Assembly: GCA_943737045.1 (NCBI GenBank)
Contig: CALSFV010000444.1
Coordinates: forward strand, 64,501 to 128,500
DNA: 64,000 nt
From: Parapristionchus giblindavisi
Taxonomy: Eukaryota > Nematoda > Chromadorea > Rhabditida > Diplogasteridae
Reading direction: 5' to 3'
Below the pieces are notes generated by a model. The model was not told the origin of the DNA. It ran no database searches and saw only the letters and a program-made list of their open reading frames with translations. Positions 23,918 through 35,668 of this stretch are shown here, piece by piece. The first letter of the stretch is position 1. Each line of letters starts with the position of its first letter. The position numbers and the translations under genes are program-made.

Positions 23918-24020
23918 AATTAATTGATTGTAGGATGCAAAGAAGAAACAAGAAGAAGCTGAAGATATTGCATTCGAAGAAATGGATTTTGAACGATTAG
24001 AAAATGTTCCTAAGATCTAA
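12891..24020 (+). CDS. emb-4: Aquarius / EMB-4 intron-binding RNA helicase
   Basis: SF1 (Upf1-like) helicase of the spliceosome that binds intron upstream of the branch site; C. elegans EMB-4 also acts in germline small-RNA pathways. The start at 12891 gives [16 protein letters not shown]. The N-terminal ARM-like half has [31 protein letters not shown] and [14 protein letters not shown]. Helicase motifs in order: Walker [10 protein letters not shown] (about 18820), [11 protein letters not shown] (19230), motif II as [12 protein letters not shown] (19980), [12 protein letters not shown] (20122), [20 protein letters not shown] (21127) and [15 protein letters not shown] (22976). The II motif reads EEAAQ, not DEAD, as in Aquarius orthologues. 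About 30 exons end with a Glu/Lys-rich tail and [10 protein letters not shown]. Three introns are swollen by repeats (15.4-15.7, 16.5-18.06 and 21.2-22.96 kb). No frame break seen. Confidence 0.95.
15430..15625. repeat. Degenerate ATGATCATGCATG repeat in an intron
   Basis: Intron of the Aquarius gene with about seven scattered copies of TGATCATGCATG and its derivatives (CATGCATGATC, CATGATCATGC), spaced roughly 20-35 bases apart. Each core is self-complementary, so the stretch can fold many ways. Confidence 0.7.
16545..16640. other. GC-rich hairpin at the head of the satellite intron
   Basis: GCGCGAACTACGTTCGCGC near 16571 is a short perfect-ended hairpin in otherwise AT-rich intron. GCGCAAA and GGAGCTCCGCGCC follow. 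It is probably part of the repeat element that leads into the 132-bp array. Confidence 0.5.
16674..17760. repeat. 132-bp tandem satellite in an Aquarius intron
   Basis: The GTCAGTTTGCGTTAACG landmark recurs at 16806, 16938, 17070, 17202, 17334, 17466, 17598 and 17730, exactly 132 bases apart each time. The array holds about eight units, the first and last degenerate. Each unit contains TACGGTAGATGGGTTACGGTAGCTG, GGTCTAGAAAAATTTG, a TTTTACACAAGG segment, and AGCACGGAATTTATAACGC. Within the unit ACGGTAG occurs twice. The array lies in the intron 16501-18062. No long open frame crosses the units. Confidence 0.97.
18883..19160. repeat. 25/18-bp TTTGATCTTTGATCTCTGAGTATTC array in an intron
   Basis: Aquarius intron built from units of TTTGATC heptamers closed by TCTGAGTATTC or TCTAAGTATTC. 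Most units carry two heptamers (25 bases) and some carry one (18 bases), so unit length changes in steps of seven. It almost fills the intron between the Walker A exon and the next exon. Confidence 0.95.
20353..20480. repeat. GATCTTT / GATCTCTGTGATT heptamer array in an intron
   Basis: A second Aquarius intron filled with GATCTTTGATCT units separated by CTGTGATT spacers. It belongs to the same heptamer family as the array at 18.9 kb but has a different spacer. Confidence 0.9.
21425..22830. mobile_element. 1.4-kb fold-back element in an Aquarius intron
   Basis: Very large imperfect palindrome. The outer arm at about 21430-21720 is repeated in reverse complement at about 22535-22826, almost identically (both arms read the same peptide on opposite strands). 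Inner arms (about 21780-21960 and 22190-22350) mirror each other through TTTTCAATTGTTGTTTTTG, ACGACCGCCAG and AGCGCTATAATCAAGAATGAAT. It sits wholly in the intron 21210-22955. Each arm contains tRNA-like promoter boxes (see separate entry). No transposase frame is present, so it is non-autonomous. Confidence 0.9.
21632..21705 (+). other. tRNA-derived (SINE-like) segment in a fold-back arm
   Basis: TGGCCGGATGG resembles an RNA polymerase III A box, and AGTTCGATTCCC ~45 bases later resembles a B box. The reverse copy is in the other arm (about 22549-22622). The T stem and acceptor stem do not pair, so this is not a working tRNA. It looks like a tRNA-derived piece carried by the element. Confidence 0.45.
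23868..23912. repeat. (ATT)n trinucleotide repeat
   Basis: About fourteen ATT units in the last Aquarius intron. Confidence 0.95.
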
Positions 24021-24538
24021 TATTGTAATTTACCTCCCAACACTATTAATATCTAATTATCGATTGATTGTTTGATCTACCGTACATACAGTATATAATG
24101 GTCTCTATGATATAGTATCTCAATGGCTATATTCCTTCTTCTTCTTCATCTCTTAGTCATATATCATTCTCATCTTTGTTGTATACTATAATGTCGTTGT
24201 CAGTTTAAGTTATTTACATTATTATCAATTATTTCAATTGTTTCTTATTATCTTTTGTTGATTGTTTTCTTACTTTGATTTCATAATGATGATGTATTTA
24301 TTCATTTAATCTATTCCATTTGTGTATCTCATCTAATGATCCGGTTGGAATAAATCAATTGATATCTTACTTCAATCAATCTCTAATTCAATTGTTCATT
24401 TTATGAATTGGAAGGCGTTCACTATCGCCTCTTATTGTACTTTACTAAAGATCTAACTATCGACAAGTCCGCCTTAATGGTTGTGATCTTTGATATATAA
24501 TCTTTCTATATAACTATTTCATTATTGATTGATTATAG
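24021..24538. other. Aquarius 3' flank and synthetase leader
   Basis: AT-rich, no coding frame. An acceptor-like TTATAG directly precedes the ATG of the synthetase at 24539, which would fit a leader intron or trans-splicing site. Confidence 0.5.
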
Positions 24539-26710
24539 ATGGCAGATGAAGTATCTGCCAAAGTGAATGGTCTATCAATGACAGAGAATGGTAATGTAGA
24601 GAATGGAGTAGAAGATAAAGAAGGTGGAGATATAGTTACTCCATGGGATGTTAGTTCTGGATCTGCTTCTGGTGTTGACTATGATAAACTTATTGGTATG
24701 TATTGTATTTTATCATTCTGATATTATGATTTTGATAGATTCACTTTCTCTTTTGTATTAATAGAATTTGGAATTTCTCGTTATTTAATCTCTTTTAGTC
24801 GAATGAATGAAAAAAAAAGAATGATGGAATCTATTATAGTGATTCAATCCATTCATTATCCAATTCTCTATTATCAATTGAACTTTCAGTTCGTTTTGGT
24901 TGTCGTAAACTTGGAGAAGATTTAGTTGAAAGATTAGAGAAGTTAACAGGAAAGAAGGCCCATCCAATGTTGAGAAGAGGGATGTTCTTTGCTCATAGGT
25001 ACTCCATCTATCTATGTATTGCATTGTATTGTATTCCTTCAGAGACTTCGCAGCAATCCTTGATAGATATGAGAAAGGGAAACCATTCTTCTTATATACA
25101 GGAAGAGGTCCATCATCTGGATCTCTTCATCTTGGTCATCTTATTCCATTCATGTTCACTAAATATCTACAAGAACTATTTGATGTTCCTCTCATCATTC
25201 AGGTACGCATGATGACCCCTGGATACGGTATATTGATATATTTATTGATCGATTGACTGATTGATTTTATTGATTTAGATGACAGATGATGAGAAGTTTC
25301 TATGGAAGAATTTGAAAGTAGAAGAAGCTAAGAAGATGGCTGTAGAGAATATGAAAGTGAGTGAATGAATGAATAGAGATGATTATGGTGATTATGATTA
25401 TGATTGATTGAATTTATTAAGGATATCATCTCTGTTGGATTTGATCCTGAAAAGACATTCATCTTTCAAGACTTTGAATATATGTGGTATGATATTGATT
25501 ATTTGAATGTATAACTATCAATCAATAAATGTCCTCCAGTCCCCCATTCTATGAGAATATCGTGAAGATTTGGAAGTCAGTTACTGGCAATCAAGCAAGG
25601 GCCATATTTGGATTTGTTGGAGAAGATTCTATGGGAAAGGTACACATATATCAGTTCTATTATATAATAATAATATCATAATCCATTGTTATTGATTCAG
25701 GCAGCCTTCCCAGCTGTTGAAGCTGCTCCTTGTTTTGCTTCTTCATTCCCTCATATATTTGGAAAGAAGACTGATATTGCTTGTCTTATTCCATGTGCTA
25801 TTGATCAGGTATCGATTGATTACTCTAATCAATCAATATATACCGTAATCAATGATTCAATTCGGTGTAGGATCCATACTTCCGTATGTGTCGTGATGTA
25901 GCACCCAAGTTGAAGGCTCCTAAGCCTTCTCTCATCTATTCTACTTTCCTTCCTGCTCTACAGGTTTGATCTTTGATCTCTTCTATTCCTTAATCTTACC
26001 GTAATCCGTGATAGGGAGCTCAGACAAAGATGGCTGCATCTGATGAGAATAGTTGTATCTATCTTAGTGATACACCTAAACAGATTAAGAATAAGGTATG
26101 GTTAATTGATCTTTGATCTTTTCATTCTATATCATGATTCATTATAGATCAATAAGTATGCCTTCTCTGGTGGACAACAAACAGTAGAGGAACATAGGTG
26201 TGTGGAGTTATTGATTATATTTATTGATTAGATTAGTTTGAATGATACTCGTATGTGAATATATATAATTATAGAGAGAAAGGTGGTAATTGTGATGTTG
26301 ATATCTCCTATCAATTCCTTCGATATTTCATGGAGGATGATAATAGATTGGAAGAGATTCGTCAGGTATGCTATTTGATATTACAATATTCATTTTATAT
26401 TTTATTTCTGAAGATTCGCTAAATTATTTTATAAATTATTGATATTTATCGCAAACTATAGATATGAGATATAATCTTGTTATTTCAGCAATATACGAAG
26501 GGAGAATTGCTCACGGGAGAACTGAAACAAATTGCTATTGCAGAGGTAATATTGGAATACATTTATTAATTGTATTGATCTATTTGATCTCTATTGATCT
26601 GATTCTAGATATCTCGCGTTGTTCTTGAAATGCAAGAAAGGAGGAAGACTGTTACTGATGAAACAGTTAAACAATTTACTACAGTTAGATCATTGAAGTA
26701 TACTTTCTAA
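24539..26710 (+). CDS. wars-1: Cytoplasmic tryptophanyl-tRNA synthetase (copy 1)
   Basis: Class I aminoacyl-tRNA synthetase that charges tRNA-Trp for cytosolic translation. The N-terminal exon has a Glu/Asn-rich leader and then [20 protein letters not shown], the conserved eukaryotic entry block. The ATP-binding signature appears as [13 protein letters not shown] (about 25110) and the second class I motif as [15 protein letters not shown] (about 26030), where KMAAS stands for KMSAS. Other family blocks are [53 protein letters not shown] and [14 protein letters not shown]. About twelve short exons, ending near LKYTF. It is followed 1.2 kb downstream by a diverged copy in the same orientation. 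No lesion seen; likely the housekeeping copy. Confidence 0.95.
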
Positions 26711-27941
26711 TGTATGAATCAACCGATATATTATCTTTCTCTTTATTCATTCAATTGCTTCATCTTTCATATTCATCTTGTTATTATCCCGGTTTGGTTT
26801 GGTTTCTCTTTCTTTATTAGAATATTTATTCCATTGTTTCCATCTATCTATCTCTATCATTTACTCGAGCTTTTATCCCATTATTGCTTCAGTTTTAATC
26901 ATCTTTACTGATTGCTTCGTATTTCATCAAAAGGTGTTGATGGGAGTAATTCTCTTTCTCTTCTATAGTCAATAGCTCATTTGTTTTCATCCTTTGTTGG
27001 GGCTTTGGCCATTTAGATGCATAAATATCTCCTTTATCTTTCTCAATTGTTATCATCTTATCAGATTGATGTTCCTATTTACATTATCGCTTATGCTAAA
27101 GAGTCTATATTGATGGAATAAAGTATCGATTTGACTGATCATTACATTAAATTGAAGTATTCACATTAAGATAATGATAGTAATTGAATAGGAATGATAT
27201 AATCTCTACTTCATTCATCGAATAGAAGATAGATAGATAGACTCCTTTACTTTGATTCTATCAATGTCATTCTTATTCTTATCATTTATTCTTTATCTTT
27301 TGAATGAATAATCATTATTCTTTCTCCATTCTTATGCAATAATTATAAGCATACACTATTAATTATTCTTGAAACCATCATTTTTTTGAATTTGAATCAT
27401 GGATATATGTAAATTATTTTTTTTTTTAATACGTGCTCTATTAACATCCATATTATAATCGATCTCCTACCGTTTAGAATTTATTTTCCGATCGTGTTGA
27501 AATTAATCGCTTTTGTTAATAATATTAAGGAAAAGATATTGGAAAATGGGTTTGTCCTGAATTCGATCTGAAGAATTTTTAGTTCGAACATTTTAGTTAA
27601 GCACGATCCTCTTTCTAGCTTGAAAAAATATGGGAAATTGCGAGTTTCGACATGTACGTGACCAAGCGGGTTAAACAATGATTCAAAATGTATTTTTACA
27701 CTTATTGTTAGTCCCATATTCCGAAATAAAAATTTGTTGTTTTATCAAAAAAATAAAAAAATCAGGGCGGTCGAAAAACCGTTAAATTAATTTCAAAACA
27801 GCTTTTTTCTTAACAAAAGCTGTTAATTTAACCCGATCAGAAAATAAATTCTAATCTGTGTTATTTTGCTTGCTCCAAAGTAAAATGGATCACAGTTTTG
27901 AAGTATATTTTATTACGAATATTTTTTTAGCTCATTCTGTG
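26711..27941. other. Spacer between the two synthetase genes
   Basis: AT-rich with no convincing exon. A hairpin-forming inverted repeat lies at 27781-27832 (GTTAAATTAA...AAACAGCTTTT / AAAAGCTGTTAATTTAAC). An acceptor-like TTTTTTTAG at 27930 precedes the chosen start of copy 2. Confidence 0.5.
27781..27832. repeat. Short inverted repeat upstream of synthetase copy 2
   Basis: Left arm GTTAAATTAATTTCAAAACA and right arm TGTTAATTTAAC, with AGCTTTT/AAAAGCT inside, form an imperfect hairpin ~110 bases before the ATG of the second synthetase. Confidence 0.6.
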
Positions 27942-30394
27942 ATGTCATCTGAAAATAGGAAAGAAGAAGAAGAAATAGATAATAAAGAATTAGAATGTGG
28001 AGATGTTATAACACCATGGGATGTAACTGCTGAATCTGTTACTGGAGTTGATTATGATCATCTTATTAGTTAATCAATATATTCATTATCAATCTAATCA
28101 ATCAATATCAGCTCGATTTGGTGTTCGTAAGATTGGAGAAGATATTATTGATCGATTAGAAAGATTATCAGGAAGAAAAGCACATCCAATGTTGAGAAGA
28201 GGAATGTTCTTTGCTCATAGGTATGCATTTTACATTGTTATATACATTTAAACACTTTATTTAAACACTGCGTCAACTATGCGGTAGGTCGCCGGATCTG
28301 TAGCAATATCATTCATCAATAGATTATTATAAAATCGATTTAAATATACCACCAATTTATTATTTAAATATTTAGTTTTAGTTGCTGCACAAATTTTATT
28401 TCGCAAAAAATACATGAGCGAAAAATTTTCATTTGCAGGATTCTGAAAAAAAACCTAAACATACGAGAAAATTTTTTTTAAAAATGCCTCAGCTAAATTC
28501 ATATATTGTCTCTCGAGATACCAATGATGTAAAAAAAACAATTTATGATTGTTTTCTATATCAAACTGATTATTTTCCTTTGGTGTTGTCAAAACGATCA
28601 CGTTTTTCTTTATATTTCTAAAGATGATATGCCCATTTTTTCAAACCGAAAATAATCTACATTTTCGATTTTGATAAACGAAAAATATACCAAAAAAAAC
28701 GAGAAAAATATACCGAAAAAAAAACGAGAAAACACCCAAAAATGATAAAGAATTGTTTTTGGAACTATCATTTTCACCATTAAAGTTAATGGATATATTT
28801 CAGAGATTTCTCGTCAATCCTTGATAGATATGAGAGAGGGAAACCATTCTTCTTATATACAGGAAGAGGTCCATCATCTGGATCTCTTCATCTTGGTCAT
28901 CTTCTTCCTTTTCTATTCACTAAATATTTACAAGAACTATTTGATGTCCCATTGATTGTTCAAGTAAATGACATTCATTTGATTATCTATAAGATCTTCT
29001 TTATTCAGATGACAGACGATGAGAAATATATATGGAGACAAGAATTGACAGTTGAAGAATCAAAGAGAATGACGAAAGAGAATATCAAAGTTATCTCTTA
29101 TATTCAAATAATGATACATTCTTCATATTATTATAGGATATAATCTCTGTTGGTTTCGATCCTGAAAAGACTTTCATATTCCAAGACTTTGAATATATGT
29201 GGTAATACTTTTTCACAAAATTATTTCATTGTCTGAAAATTTTAAGCGAAATGTTCATGACAATTGTTCATCATCATCATTTTTTTCAGCCCTCCATTCT
29301 ATGAAAATATTGTGAGAATATGGAAATATGTAACAGGAAATCAAGGACGATCAATATTTGGATTCATTGGTGAAGATTCCATGGGAAAGGTTGGAATAAT
29401 ACATGATTATTAATCTATCTCTAATATGGATTGAATATAGGCAGCATTTCCTGCAATAGAAGCAGCTCCATGTTTTGCATCATCATTTCCTCATATATTC
29501 AATGGACGAAAAGATATTGGTTGTCTTATTCCATGTGGGATTGATCAAGTATATTCATTCATTCATTCATTCATTTATTCATTTTCTTCAAATCTCTATA
29601 TATTATAGGATCCATACTTCCGTATGTGCCGTGATGTATCATCTCGTCTTTCATCTCCTAAACCTTCTCTTATCTACTCTAAATTCCTTCCAGCACTACA
29701 AGTCCTCATATCCATTCCCATTCTCTTATTCATATCTTTTTTTCATTCAGGGATCTCAATCTAAAATGGCCGCATCTGATGCCAATAGTTGTATATATCT
29801 TAGTGATACTCCTAAACAAATCAGAAACAAGGTTATCTAAATCATAAAAAACTTAATCTATTCTAGTGCATATTTGCAGATTAATAAATATGCTTATTCT
29901 GGAGGACAACCAACAATTGAAGAACATAGGTCTGTATCTACTTATCCAATGCGATTTCGATAATTTGTTCACAAAATATTTGTCATGATAAATTAAGATG
30001 TAAAAAATAATGTAAAAATATTTTGGATGAATCAATCATAGATCGTTTTTATTAAGATTGAAAGGAGGTGATTGTGATGTTGATGTTTCATTCCAATTTC
30101 TTCGTTATTTTATGGAATCTGATGAGAAACTTGAAGAGATTAGAAAGGTTTGAATATCCAATAATAAGCTCAAATGGATTATTTTCCTTAGGAATATTCA
30201 AGTGGTGAAATGTTAACAGGAAAATTGAAAAGAATTGCAGCTGATGAGGTTTGATATTGATTAATATTGATTGAATAATTGTATTGATTGAGATCATTGG
30301 AGTAATCAATGAAATGAAAGAAAGAAGGAAATATATAACAGATGAAACTGTAGAAGAATTCACAAGAGTTAGACCACTCAAATATAAATACTAA
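27942..30394 (+). CDS. Diverged tandem tryptophanyl-tRNA synthetase (copy 2)
   Basis: Collinear with copy 1 exon for exon: [144 protein letters not shown]. Both class I motifs are intact and no stop interrupts the exons, so it looks like a working enzyme. It differs at many surface positions (e.g. KLKAPKPS versus RLSSPKPS) and its N-terminal leader is shorter and acidic. An enlarged AT-rich intron (about 28220-28800) separates the FFAHR exon from the next. The first exon ends at ATTA before a GTTAAT donor, weaker than in copy 1. Could be a cytosolic backup, a specialised isoform, or an early-stage pseudogene. Confidence 0.88.
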
Positions 30395-31045
30395 ATAAAA
30401 TTATTTGAATTCAAAATGTATAATTGACCGTGTCGTACGTATAAATTTTTTCATAGTCCCTTCTATATCTCATTGTTAGTTTAAAAAATTGTTTGAAATT
30501 ATTTGGATAAATAATTCAGTGCATTTCTTCGAAGGAAAATTTATCTATGACAAACTTTAATTGTAAAGTCAGACTTGGATTCAAATTTAGATAGACGTAC
30601 AATCTATAATTTGAGAAGGAGGAGAGACTTTCATTGTTTCTTTCATTTCCTTTCTCTATATTCATATCTATTCCTCATTAACACAAGTATTCATAAATAA
30701 ATCTTTTATTCATTATAGCTTCTCCTTGTTCATCAAGATCTTTCTATATTCATATTTGTACCGTACCATTCCATATTCCCATATCAATATTTAATAGATC
30801 GATCTGGATACAACCTCCTCTATTTCATTATATCTCTATACTAATCCATCTTTTCTTCATTTCAATTTCTATATTCCATATCATACTTTATTTTCTTCTC
30901 TTCGGTGTTTCCTTTTCTATCAACCAATTTCACTCCAACTTTTCATTCAAATCTATCTATTATTAATATTCTACTCTTTCATTGATATCGTTCAATATAT
31001 TTTGTTTTGTAATAATAATTGGAAGGGTTCATCAAATACTTCACA
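30395..31045. other. Intergenic between synthetase copy 2 and the neuropeptide gene
   Basis: AT-rich. No exon, RNA gene or repeat recognised. It should contain the neuropeptide promoter. Confidence 0.5.
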
Positions 31046-31645
31046 ATGAGGCTTATCTTCATCTATTCTCTTCTCTTTATATTCGTTCTTTCAATTTCAG
31101 CTAATCAAGACGACTTCACAGGTTAATCTAGAATCATTATATTCATCATTCATAACATTATCAATTTAGATGATAGTCTATCAATGATTATGTCAAAGAG
31201 AGATTTATCACCAAAAGATCGTAAATGGGAAGTTGGATGGGCATGGGGAAAACGATCTCATCCTCTGTCTCAGGTAGTTAGTTAATCATTCTATCTATAC
31301 AAGAAGATCATTTACGTTTCAAATAAATAGAATATATAATGAGAATGACAGTTATATATTTTACATTAAATGGATCAATATTTTGAGTCCAAAGAGAATA
31401 ATTTAAAATGTTTCTAAAAAATTTTTTGATTAATTTCTTTGCACTTCGAAACTCTTGGTAAAAGGAAAATAATTGAAGAACTAAACATTTGCCTCTTTAT
31501 CTCTGAGATAATCCAATATTGATCACTATATTCAATCCAATATATTTAGATGTTATCATCTCGTCCTCTTCGTTCTCTTCATCCAGTTAAGAAGACTTCA
31601 GAAGAGAAATGGCAGTCACTTGGATGGAATTGGGGACGAAGATAA
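31046..31645 (+). CDS. nlp-42: Neuropeptide precursor, NLP-42/myoinhibitory (W-amide) type
   Basis: Three exons with matching phases (31046-31121, 31170-31273, 31550-31645) make a short prepropeptide. A signal peptide (MRLIFIYSLLFIFVLSISA) comes first, then an acidic spacer and a KR cleavage site. Peptide 1 is DLSPKDRKWEVGWAW followed by GKR (amidation Gly plus dibasic site). Spacer SHPLSQ... leads to a KK site and peptide 2, TSEEKWQSLGWNW, followed by GRR at the extreme C terminus. The GWAW/GWNW-amide ends match what I recall of C. elegans NLP-42, and the paired tryptophans match arthropod myoinhibitory peptides. Peptide 1 has five residues between its first and last Trp, peptide 2 six. Secreted from neurons by inference. 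Confidence 0.82.
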
Positions 31646-32549
31646 ATGAATGAATAAATGATGAAGAGATTAATAATTATCATATTTCTATTCCAATATA
31701 CCATACTATCCATGTTCAATGATAAATTAATTTCTGTTATGATTGAATATACTAACAGAATAAACAGAAACAAAGAAAAAATACCGAAATAGAATTTGGA
31801 TAAAATGTTTAAAACAGAACGAAAAATTCTAAGCAAATATTGAAATTTTGAATGTTGAAAGGACTAATTCTCATTTCTCTCGAAAGTATTTTCCGTTCTC
31901 TCCTACTAATTCATTATTTTCCTTTAGACATTTTAGCATATTCCATAATTTAGGCTAAACCGACAAAATTTATACTTAAACATTCCTTCTTTCCTTGAAT
32001 CTTTTTCATACCAATCTTCTTTTGTATTTTTTTCGGATTTTAATACTTAGCTCTCTATTCTTCGCACAGTTCCGGTAAAGATATTATGTGAAATGCATTG
32101 TGAAATATAGAATTTTCAGCATAGATAACATTTATTAGGTATATTATGTATATTAATACTATACTACTTAGCTATATGATAACTGAAACAGAATATGTAC
32201 AGAGTTCAACAATATATATGTTATAATTACAATCAAAACAACAAAGCAAAAGAGTAAATTGGAATAGATTATCATAAATGAGAATGAGATGATTGGAATT
32301 ACGAAACCGTGACCTCTGAGGAAGAGATGAGAGAAAGAAATAACATTTTAATTTGGAACATAGAAAGGTAATACAACAAAAATAATTAATGGAATTTAAC
32401 GAAAGGAAAAACAAACAAAATGGATACCCATATTAAGACGGTTCAACAACATAGTTTATAGATAAATAGATCAATTTTGGTTCATATAATGAAAGTTAGC
32501 AACATCATTCCATCTTCAGTTGAAGTATATTACTTTCTTCTTTGAAAAA
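31646..32549. other. Intergenic, AT-rich
   Basis: Lies between the convergent 3' ends of the neuropeptide gene and the BAH gene. No feature recognised beyond AT-rich runs. Confidence 0.5.
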
Positions 32550-33865
32550 TCATAAAAACCTCTTGTGAAGAAAAACTGAAAGGCGATAATAATTAAAATG
32601 AGAAAGACGCAAATAAACTACTACATTATCAGCAGGAACCGGAGCATTTTCTATTTGAGAGAAAGGGTAAGTTGAACATCTTTTGAGTGCTCCCATATGT
32701 CTAAAAAATATTTATTATTGTATCTAAAAGAGCATAATATTATTACACATACGTTGAGTATTGTGATTTCGTCATGACTTTGACTTTGTTTTCGAATGCT
32801 TCAATTGGAACCCAATCAAGATGTCGAGAAGCAAATATTTCCATTGGTAGAATATCTAACGTTTGTGATGATTCAATCTAAACTCATCCATTGAATTAAT
32901 CATATTTCTCAATTGTATTACCTGTGATGGCAAATAGTACCATAGAAGGGCTAAACGTATACACTTTCCACGAGGTGGAATATAGATGTTTGTCACCTGA
33001 AAAGTTGACATTATATAATATACAAGTGAATAAGAACCTTTTCAAATTTCTCAAATGGTAAAAATAAATTTTATATAAAATGTACTCAGTTAATAGGAAA
33101 CGGTACCCGATACTTTATCAATAGATAGATAAAAGGTTTTGAGGTAATTTACCCTTGCAACTCCAAGTGTTTGATTTCCATGATCATCATCAGTCCAACT
33201 TTGAATATCATCACCTTCTCTTATTATCATTCCATCAATATATCGAGTTACAGATGGATATGTCGGACGAATTTGGGTACCTCGATCATTCTGAATATCA
33301 AAAAGATAATATATGAATAGATTTAGAGTTCATACATGAATATATACTCGATCAGTCACAGGATGACCATTTGTCCTCCATAATCCAGTATCCACACAAG
33401 TATCGATTACCTTCGGAATACGATTCTTCATGCTCTGAAAAGTTTGTTGACTACCGAAATCAGCAGACGAATATTTGAAATGTTGAGCGGTAGATGTTTA
33501 TAACTACGTCATGATAGGGTTTTGATTATGAAGGAACATGAGAGATAGGGGAAAGGGGCGATATGAATTTTGTCTGAGTGTAAGATAATCAGTTACTTTT
33601 TTCGGACGAGTATTCTTTTTAATCCTTCTCTTTTTATCAGAATAATTGATATTATCCCTCTGTCTGAGCTCTCGAAAAGGAGCGAAATCCCTGAAAATAG
33701 CGGTGAGAACTGAAATAAACAGTTCTAAAAAGTAAATTACTTTGGTGATAGACTCAATTGTGGAGATGGTGTACATGTTGATGATGATGGTAGAGATATT
33801 GAATGAGGAGAACATTCTACATGGATTGGCATCTCATTTTCAAAAGAATGAATACACATTTCCAT
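32550..33865 (-). CDS. BAH-domain protein, probably chromatin-associated
   Basis: Minus-strand exons splice in phase from an ATG at 33865. An N-terminal Ser/Pro-rich region is followed by a strongly basic stretch (KKRRIKKNTRPKK) that looks like a nuclear localisation signal. The rest reads as one bromo-adjacent homology domain: IIREGDDIQSWTDDD, GVARVTNIYIPPRGKC, LALLWYYLPSQ, then DILPMEIFASRHLDWVPIEA and KVKVMTKSQYST. This order (entry strand, GVARV...I, a WYY/WFY strand, an E-[IL]F-SRH loop, and a KC/KV-V closing strand) is that of BAH domains which read histone tails. The tail after APVPADNV is less certain; the stop used is at 32550. The assignment rests on pattern recognition alone. Confidence 0.65.
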
Positions 33866-35668
33866 CTTTGAATGAATTTCTGAAATAATTAATAAGTATT
33901 TCACATTTTGCTAGAAATTCGATTTCGCAATAATATTTCGCAAGGAACAAGGAAGATTTCATAATCGATAAATATTTCCCATATACTAGAATATCTTATG
34001 GAAGTTCTATGAAAGAAAAGAGAAAATGTCGTAGACGAGTGGTAATAATAAGAACACCCACGCATGGAAAGACGTATGAAGGAAGACAGGAAAAGAATGA
34101 GAGAGAAATGAAGAGGACTACGAACGAAGAGTATAAAGATAGAATAAAAAAAGATCTTTAAAGGCACATCCCGAATAGGCAATACTCTCTGGATGGGCAA
34201 TACTCTCTCGCAGACAACGAAAACGAGAGAGTGTGACCAGAGCAGAGAGTTTCAAATTAGTGTTACTTTAAAGGAGAAAAAGAAAATGAATCCTATTGGG
34301 ATTGTAGACAGAAGTAGGAGTGATGAAGTGGAATGAAAATGAATGAGTGATATTGGAATGAATGATGAAAATGGATGAGTCATGCACAAATGATCAGAAA
34401 CTATACATACTTTGACTAACATCTACACTCATATTGAATTGTGAGTTATACTCTTCAACAAATATATCTGAATATCAAAAATATCTTTTGAAAATACAGG
34501 CATGAATGCTAATTTGTTCATATTGTTCATTATTGTCTTATTATGATTATACATTGCGAAAAAAAACAATATAGGGTGGATGACATGCTGCACTATAATG
34601 AAACCCTTAAACATAAGTGATTGAAGTCCTTCCAGCCAAGGATTACAAAACCGTGATGGTTCAAAACATGTATATTGTATTTTCATATTATGTCTTATTA
34701 AGATTCATGACATTCAAAAGTTATGACTCAACGTCTACGTAACCGTCTTTAATACAAGATTTCTTCACTCCAGACATTACATAATATGAAACACAGCACA
34801 TTCATCGATGAAGTGTAGTTTCAACATGGATGCGTGCGAGATGGAAAAAAAAACTAATCAATATTAGAACAATTCATTGCCTGTAAAGTGATATTATGCT
34901 AATACTTGCTTATTGTTTTGAGTGGGGAAACATTAGGCGAAATTTGGAGTGTAAGTAGGAATACTATGATATTCAGGGAAAGTTCAGAATAAATTCATAT
35001 AAACGTATACAGTGCAACTCGATCGAGTTATTACCAAGTGATCCTTTGGACGCCTCATTTATTTCCATTGTCTATGAATATTTTTGTATTCTCAACGTCT
35101 TGATCATCAGTTTCCGTTACAAAATGTTCTTTTAATGAATAAAGAAAATATGTTCTTTTAATGACTAAAGAAACTGAAACAATAATTCTGTTCATGAGAA
35201 AAAACATTTAAAAGCAAATCACACTGGTCCGAAAATGATGGGTATTAATTTACTGGAAAGGTGTACTGTATTATTTGGGTCGATATTTTTGAAAATTCAG
35301 AGCGGAGCACGTGTTAACAACTCGAACGAGCTGAGCTGTATTTCTGAAGTATAAAAAAACAGATTCAAAATGAACTACTGGAACCTGAAAAGGGATTGAA
35401 ACTGAGAAAGAAAGTCTAGCATATATTGATGGGAATGGCTGTAGAAGATCTTTTATAATGTTCAAAATCTACTTATCAATCAGGATGAAACCGATTCACG
35501 TCGTATTCAGTTTTTTTTCTCTCAATTTACCTTGCAAGACAAACATTTTTTTGCACTATGAAACAATTTTTTATACTACATGCATACGCACGTTGATAAA
35601 ATATAATGTACAGTTAATATCTATTTAATTTAATGTCAATGATAAAGTACTGATTGCCTGATCAATCC
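33866..35668. other. Intergenic, no gene recognised
   Basis: AT-rich flank of the BAH gene with scattered short open frames that lack protein-like composition. Confidence 0.45.
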
